Below, in pieces: positions 60,983 through 64,000 of a stretch of DNA of 64,000 bases. The first letter of the stretch is position 1; each line of letters opens with the position of its first letter. The notes beneath the pieces are model-generated. The model saw only the letters and a list, made by a program, of their open reading frames with translations. It ran no database searches and was not told the origin of the DNA. Source of the DNA: DATATV01 sp036268615 (GTDB taxonomy: Bacteria > Actinomycetota > Actinomycetes > Mycobacteriales > Pseudonocardiaceae); contig DATATV010000021.1 in the NCBI GenBank assembly GCA_036268615.1, forward strand, positions 1 through 64,000, read 5' to 3'. Both the position numbers and the translations under genes were made by a program.

Positions 60983-61231
60983 CTACAGTTTCGCCCGGAA
61001 CTCGTCAATGGCCGCCACCCCGCCGACAATGGCTTCCAGGCCCCGGGCGAGCCGGTCCTCGGCCTCCCGGAACTCCGGCGGTGACAACGAACCCGGGTGG
61101 TTGCGTTCCAACGTGGTCAGCGTGCCCACCGCTTCGGCCAGCCGGTCCCGGCCGACGGTCACCTGATGGTGGGCGACCAGCAACTCGTCCCGTACCTCGG
61201 CGAGGGCGGCGGCGATCGCCTCGATCGACAT
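60983..61231 (-). CDS. 82-residue helical-hairpin protein of the FtsK cluster
   Basis: This protein is predicted as two long helices (residues 2-41 and 52-82) joined by a turn at NHPGSLSPPEF. Size and shape are those of WXG100/ESAT-6 proteins, but there is no Trp and no C-terminal YxxxD/E signal. Heptad-like Leu and Ala spacing suggests a four-helix dimer with itself or with the neighbouring 86-residue protein. The start is ATG 61231, 5 bp after the 86-residue gene, with no clear ribosome-binding site, so translation is probably coupled. It precedes the ATPase gene by 93 bp on the same strand. Family unknown to me. Confidence 0.8.
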   Translation of the reverse strand: MSIEAIAAALAEVRDELLVAHHQVTVGRDRLAEAVGTLTTLERNHPGSLSPPEFREAEDRLARGLEAIVGGVAAIDEFRAKL

Positions 61232-61236
61232 CGTCG

Positions 61237-61497
61237 CTACAACCGGCCCGCGTAACTCTCGGCCGTGGAGATTCCCGCGTTGACGCTCTGCTGGGCTTCC
61301 CCGATCGACCTGATCGCCTCGGCGAACATCCGGTTGGCGTCCTCGGCCTCACTCTGCGCACTGCCCTGGGTGACCGCGGTCAGTGCGCCCTGCGCCTGTT
61401 CGAGTGTGGAAACCGCCTGCTGAAGGGCGGCGAAACTCTGCTTCGCCTGCTCGTTCGCCTGCGCGATCCCGGCCCGAACTTCCTCGACGCTTGCCAT
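61237..61497 (-). CDS. 86-residue helical-hairpin protein of the FtsK cluster
   Basis: Two Ala/Gln/Glu-rich helices (residues 3-42 and 49-84) are joined by TQGSAQ in place of the Trp-X-Gly turn of WXG100 proteins. It contains ANEQAKQSFAALQQAVSTLEQAQGAL and EAQQSVNAGISTAESYAGRL, both strongly amphipathic. It has no Cys, Trp, signal peptide or membrane segment. ATG 61497 has AGGAGA about 10 nt upstream. It is the first gene of the ATPase transcription unit. Similar short proteins are common hypothetical proteins in actinobacteria, but I cannot assign a named family with confidence. Confidence 0.82.
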   Translation of the reverse strand: MASVEEVRAGIAQANEQAKQSFAALQQAVSTLEQAQGALTAVTQGSAQSEAEDANRMFAEAIRSIGEAQQSVNAGISTAESYAGRL

Positions 61498-61586
61498 TGC
61501 CGGTGGCTCTCCTGAAGTTGTTGTTGATGTTGGAGCTGTAGGGGTGGAAGTTATCGTTCGCCCCCACGGTCCATGCAACCGCCGTC

Positions 61587-61614
61587 CTTCTTGCGGGTCA
61601 AGAAGTGCACTTCT
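61587..61614. promoter_or_regulatory. Overlapping palindromes upstream of the FtsK cluster
   Basis: CTTCTTG-N5-CAAGAAG (61587-61605) overlaps AGAAGTGCACTTCT (61601-61614), a 14-bp perfect palindrome. They lie 90-117 bp upstream of the 86-residue gene and 100 bp beyond the 374-residue gene, in a locally AT-richer stretch. They could be an operator array or a weak terminator. Confidence 0.5.
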
Positions 61615-61713
61615 ACTGGTCGAACGCCGCGCTCCGGGGGCGCGTCGAGTGCGCTGGGAAACGGGGGCGACACGGTCGGTCACCCGGTCGGTGCGACTGC
61701 GCCGCACGGCCGC

Positions 61714-62838
61714 TCAGTGCTTGCGCCGCTTGGGCCCCGGTCGGGAGGACAGCTCCAGTGCGATGATCCCGGCGGTCGGCCGCGGCGCGGCGTTCCAATT
61801 GGTGATCGCCGTCTCACCTTCCCAGCGCAGCGCCGACCAGCCCTTGCGGTCCAAGGCGGACACCGCGGTGAGCACCGTCTGCGGCGCGGAGGTCGGCGCG
61901 TCGCCGAGGTCGACGTGGACCCGCAGAATCCCGTCCACCTGGGTGATTCCGGTCAGCTGGGCGGTCCGGGAGATCCGACTGGCCACCGCGCGGGCCTGCC
62001 ACTCGGCGCCGGACTCGCGGTCGGTGAGCACGTCCACGGTGAGCGTCAGGTGACAGCCGCCGGTGCCGGTGCCGGCCGGCGGCCGATTGGGCCGCCGCTC
62101 GGCGTGTGCGGGCCCGGTCGGCCGGGTGACCGGCTGCTCGGTCGTTCGCACGGGCGGAAGCACGGTGCCCGACATCGGCTTCGTCACCGGAATGGGTGCA
62201 GCCGCGATGGACACCGGATGATCAGCCGGTCGGGTGGCCACCGGCTCCGGTTCGGCGGCGGCCTGAGCCGGAATCTCCGGCTCGTCCTCGTCCTCGTCCT
62301 CGGGCCCGGGTTCGTCGTCGGGTTCGTCACCGTACTCGTCGGCCGACTCGTCGTCGGGATCGTCCTGCTGGTCGTCCGGACCGAACTCCGGCCACGCGGG
62401 TTCCGGCTCGTCCGGCGCGGGCGGGTAGGGGTCACCGCCGAACCATGCCTCGACGAGCAGCCGCTCCGCGCCCGGCACGAGCGCGGCCAGTGCCTCCGGG
62501 TCGTCCACGACGGTCCACGCCGTCGGCGGCTCACAGGCCACCCTGGGGGTGTCGAAACCGTGGCCGAGGGTGCGCACGAACTGCCGCACGGCGCGCGCCA
62601 GCGGCGCGCCGACGTTGTGCGTCGCGCGCTCCTCGGTCGGCACCCGCATCGTCACCGACCAGCATTCCGGCTCTTCGGCCGTGCAGTCCGCCGACTCCAC
62701 GATCCGCCCGTCGACGTTCCCGCGCAGTTCCGCGCAGGCCCGGCGGGCGGCTCGCTCGTCCTCGGCGACGAGCACCACCGTCACCAGCAGATCGACCCTG
62801 TCCTCCATCGTGTGGTGGATTGTCCCGCAGGTGTCCAT
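61714..62838 (-). CDS. Two-domain protein with hyperacidic linker, upstream in the FtsK cluster
   Basis: This protein of about 374 residues has no family I recognise. An N-terminal alpha/beta domain (about 12-140; VDLLVTVVLVAEDERAARRACAELRG, VGAPLARAVRQFVRTLGHGFDTP) and a C-terminal one (about 265-365; CHLTLTVDVLTDRESG, LRVHVDLGD, TVLTAVSALDRKGWSALRW) look alike: strand, helix, strand, helix, then a strand with Trp. They may be duplicated ferredoxin-like folds. Between them, residues about 150-220 are extremely rich in Asp and Glu, followed by a Pro/Thr linker. The tail GPKRRKH is basic. The start is uncertain: ATG 62838 is used; ATG 62808 and GTG 62859 are possible. Confidence 0.75.
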   Translation of the reverse strand: MDTCGTIHHTMEDRVDLLVTVVLVAEDERAARRACAELRGNVDGRIVESADCTAEEPECWSVTMRVPTEERATHNVGAPLARAVRQFVRTLGHGFDTPRVACEPPTAWTVVDDPEALAALVPGAERLLVEAWFGGDPYPPAPDEPEPAWPEFGPDDQQDDPDDESADEYGDEPDDEPGPEDEDEDEPEIPAQAAAEPEPVATRPADHPVSIAAAPIPVTKPMSGTVLPPVRTTEQPVTRPTGPAHAERRPNRPPAGTGTGGCHLTLTVDVLTDRESGAEWQARAVASRISRTAQLTGITQVDGILRVHVDLGDAPTSAPQTVLTAVSALDRKGWSALRWEGETAITNWNAAPRPTAGIIALELSSRPGPKRRKH

Positions 62839-62885
62839 TCCCCCCGCGAGGCGTCCCACGTAGTGGTTGGGGGAGGATCGATCGC

Positions 62886-63629
62886 ATGGATCTGGGCCTG
62901 GCCGACCGGGTGTACCTGATCACCGGCGGCAGCAAGGGACTCGGCTTCGCGACGGCGTCCGCGCTGGTCGCGGACGGGGCCAGGGTGGTGTTGTCCTCGC
63001 GGTCGGCGGCGAACGTCGACGCGGCCGTCGCGCGGCTCGGCGCGGGCGCGGTCGGGGTGGTCGCCGACAACGCCCACGTCAGCCTGGCCGACCGCCTGGT
63101 CGAGCGGGCCACCGACGCCTTCGGTCGGGTGGACGGCCTGCTGGTGAGCGTCGGCGGGCCACCGCCCGGCGGGGTCGTCGGCACCGAGCCGGACGCCTGG
63201 CGGGCCGCGTTCGAGTCGATCTTCCTGGGTACCGTCCGGCTGGTCCGGCGGGTGGCCGGGGAACTGCCCGAGGGCGGCGCGATCGGCCTGGTGCTGTCCA
63301 CCTCGGTGCGCGAGCCGCTACCCGGGCTGGCCATCTCCAACGGGTTGCGACCGGGCCTGGCGATGGCCGCCAAGACGCTGGCCGACGAGGTCGGGCCGCG
63401 CGGCGTCCGGGTGGTCAGCCTGCTGCCCGGCGCCTACGAGACCGAGCGGGGCAAGGAGATCTACGCCGACCCGGAATCCCGGGAGAAGCGGATCGCCGGC
63501 ATCCCGCTGCGCCGGATCGGCGATCCCGCGGAGTTCGGCCGGGTCGCCGCGTTCGCGCTGTCCCCGGCGGCGTCCTACCTGACCGGTACCACGTTGACCG
63601 TCGACGGCGGTTACACCCGCTCCCTCTAG
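62886..63629 (+). CDS. Atypical short-chain dehydrogenase lacking the usual Tyr
   Basis: This 247-residue SDR has the nucleotide-binding ITGGSKGLG near residue 13 and ends with the family's LTGTTLTVDGGY. The active-site region reads LVLSTSVREPLPGLAISNGLRPGLAMAAKTLADE: the Ser and Lys remain, but the YxxxK Tyr is replaced, with SN and R at the positions seen in a recurrent SDR subgroup. It may still reduce a ketone by another mechanism or only bind substrate. ATG 62886 has GGGGGAGG about 9 nt upstream. It is divergent from the FtsK cluster and 25 bp upstream of a hydrolase gene that runs off the window. Confidence 0.87.
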   Translation: MDLGLADRVYLITGGSKGLGFATASALVADGARVVLSSRSAANVDAAVARLGAGAVGVVADNAHVSLADRLVERATDAFGRVDGLLVSVGGPPPGGVVGTEPDAWRAAFESIFLGTVRLVRRVAGELPEGGAIGLVLSTSVREPLPGLAISNGLRPGLAMAAKTLADEVGPRGVRVVSLLPGAYETERGKEIYADPESREKRIAGIPLRRIGDPAEFGRVAAFALSPAASYLTGTTLTVDGGYTRSL

Positions 63630-63654
63630 GCACCCACCAGCGCGAGGAGATCCC

Positions 63655-64000
63655 ATGTGCCACAGCGATGACAGCCGCCCGCCCGCGCCGCCGATCGCCG
63701 GCGAGGTCGCCTCGGCCGGCCCGGTCGAGCTGACCTCGGCCGACGGCACCCGGTTCCGCGCCTTCCAGGCGACCCCGGCGACCCCCAACGGCCGCGCCAT
63801 GATCGTCCTGCCGGACATCCGTGGCCTGCACCCGTACTACGAGGAACTGGCCACGCGGTTCGCCGAGGCCGGTTTCCACGCCGTGGCGATCGACTACTTC
63901 GGCCGCACCGCCGGGCTCGGCGATCGCGGCGACGACTTCGACTGGCAGCAGCACGTGCCCAAGGTCGTCCCGGCCGACGTGGTCGAGGACGCCCGGGCCG
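63655..64000 (+). CDS. Dienelactone hydrolase family protein (partial)
   Basis: Only the first 115 residues lie in the window. The N-terminus MCHSDDSRPPAPPIAGEVASAG is followed by ELTSADGTRFRAFQATP, then AMIVLPDIRGLHPYYEELATRFAEAGFHAVAIDYFGRTAG, typical of the dienelactone hydrolase family: DIRGLHPYY contains the oxyanion and substrate-contact region. The nucleophile lies beyond the window. These enzymes hydrolyse cyclic esters in aromatic degradation or related compounds. ATG 63655 has GAGGAGA 5 nt upstream. It follows the SDR gene by 25 bp and is probably in the same operon. Confidence 0.85.
   Translation, partial: MCHSDDSRPPAPPIAGEVASAGPVELTSADGTRFRAFQATPATPNGRAMIVLPDIRGLHPYYEELATRFAEAGFHAVAIDYFGRTAGLGDRGDDFDWQQHVPKVVPADVVEDARA

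Noticed and set aside
57672..62838. Complete ESX/type VII secretion locus
   Set aside because: No EccB, EccD, EccE, mycosin, PE/PPE or true WXG motif is present, and the ATPase has no membrane helices. Only the motor and hairpin proteins resemble the system.

Overview
This is a high-GC actinobacterial chromosome segment (about 70% G+C by eye, many GTG starts, and many -10 boxes of the TANNNT type placed 6-8 nt before a start codon). The gene set (SepH, a DUF3027 protein next to a sacsin-type ATPase, DUF2771, DUF2530 and DUF2537 proteins, a C-terminally extended cold-shock protein, IdeR-type iron boxes) points to Pseudonocardiales, probably Pseudonocardiaceae. It reads as core chromosome. I see no transposase, integrase, rRNA, tRNA, CRISPR array or phage module.

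Layout. 0-6.4 kb holds molybdenum genes: MoaD and MoaA on the minus strand, then, after a MarR regulator and a racemase-like gene, a HTH-Mop regulator, ModA and a fused ModB-ModC on the plus strand. 6.4-14.4 kb holds mixed enzymes (two HAD phosphatases, metallophosphatase, acyl-CoA ligase, universal stress protein, methyltransferase, CGNR zinc-finger regulator, cold-shock protein). 14.4-22.6 kb holds a lipoprotein/MFS pair divergent from a DUF3027 protein with a very long acidic tail and a sacsin-like ATPase. 22.6-32.4 kb holds a MarR-MFS pair, a glutamate-cysteine ligase family enzyme, an SpoU RNA methyltransferase and a heterodimeric ABC exporter behind a MerR-type operator. 32.4-41.7 kb holds SepH with an extraordinary pentapeptide-repeat linker, SerC, an SDR, a TetR/hydrolase pair with a double operator, a three-gene membrane operon of unknown function and PdxH. 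41.8-56.4 kb holds an iron-box-controlled MFS exporter, aldose epimerase, amidohydrolase, acyl-CoA dehydrogenase, sugar kinase, DinB protein, three tandem GT87 mannosyltransferase-like genes, citrate synthase and an ABC-2 transporter. 56.5-64 kb holds an oxidoreductase, a five-gene cluster built round an FtsK/SpoIIIE ATPase, an SDR and the start of a dienelactone hydrolase.

The best candidate for an undescribed system is 57672-62838. A soluble ATPase with three FtsK/EccC-like modules (only the middle one keeps its nucleotide motifs) is encoded with two small helical-hairpin proteins of WXG100 size, a coiled-coil protein translationally coupled to the ATPase, and a two-domain protein with a hyperacidic linker. 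It looks like the cytosolic half of a type VII secretion motor without any membrane core. Second in interest is 37914-40590, where two membrane proteins share three copies of a divergent extracytoplasmic module.

Regulation visible in the DNA includes a long interrupted palindrome between the racemase and Mop genes, two IdeR-like iron boxes, a MerR-type operator, a double TetR operator and several convergent-gene hairpins. Coordinates of minus-strand starts and leaderless promoters were read by hand and should be accurate to the base. Functional calls rest on motif recognition only.
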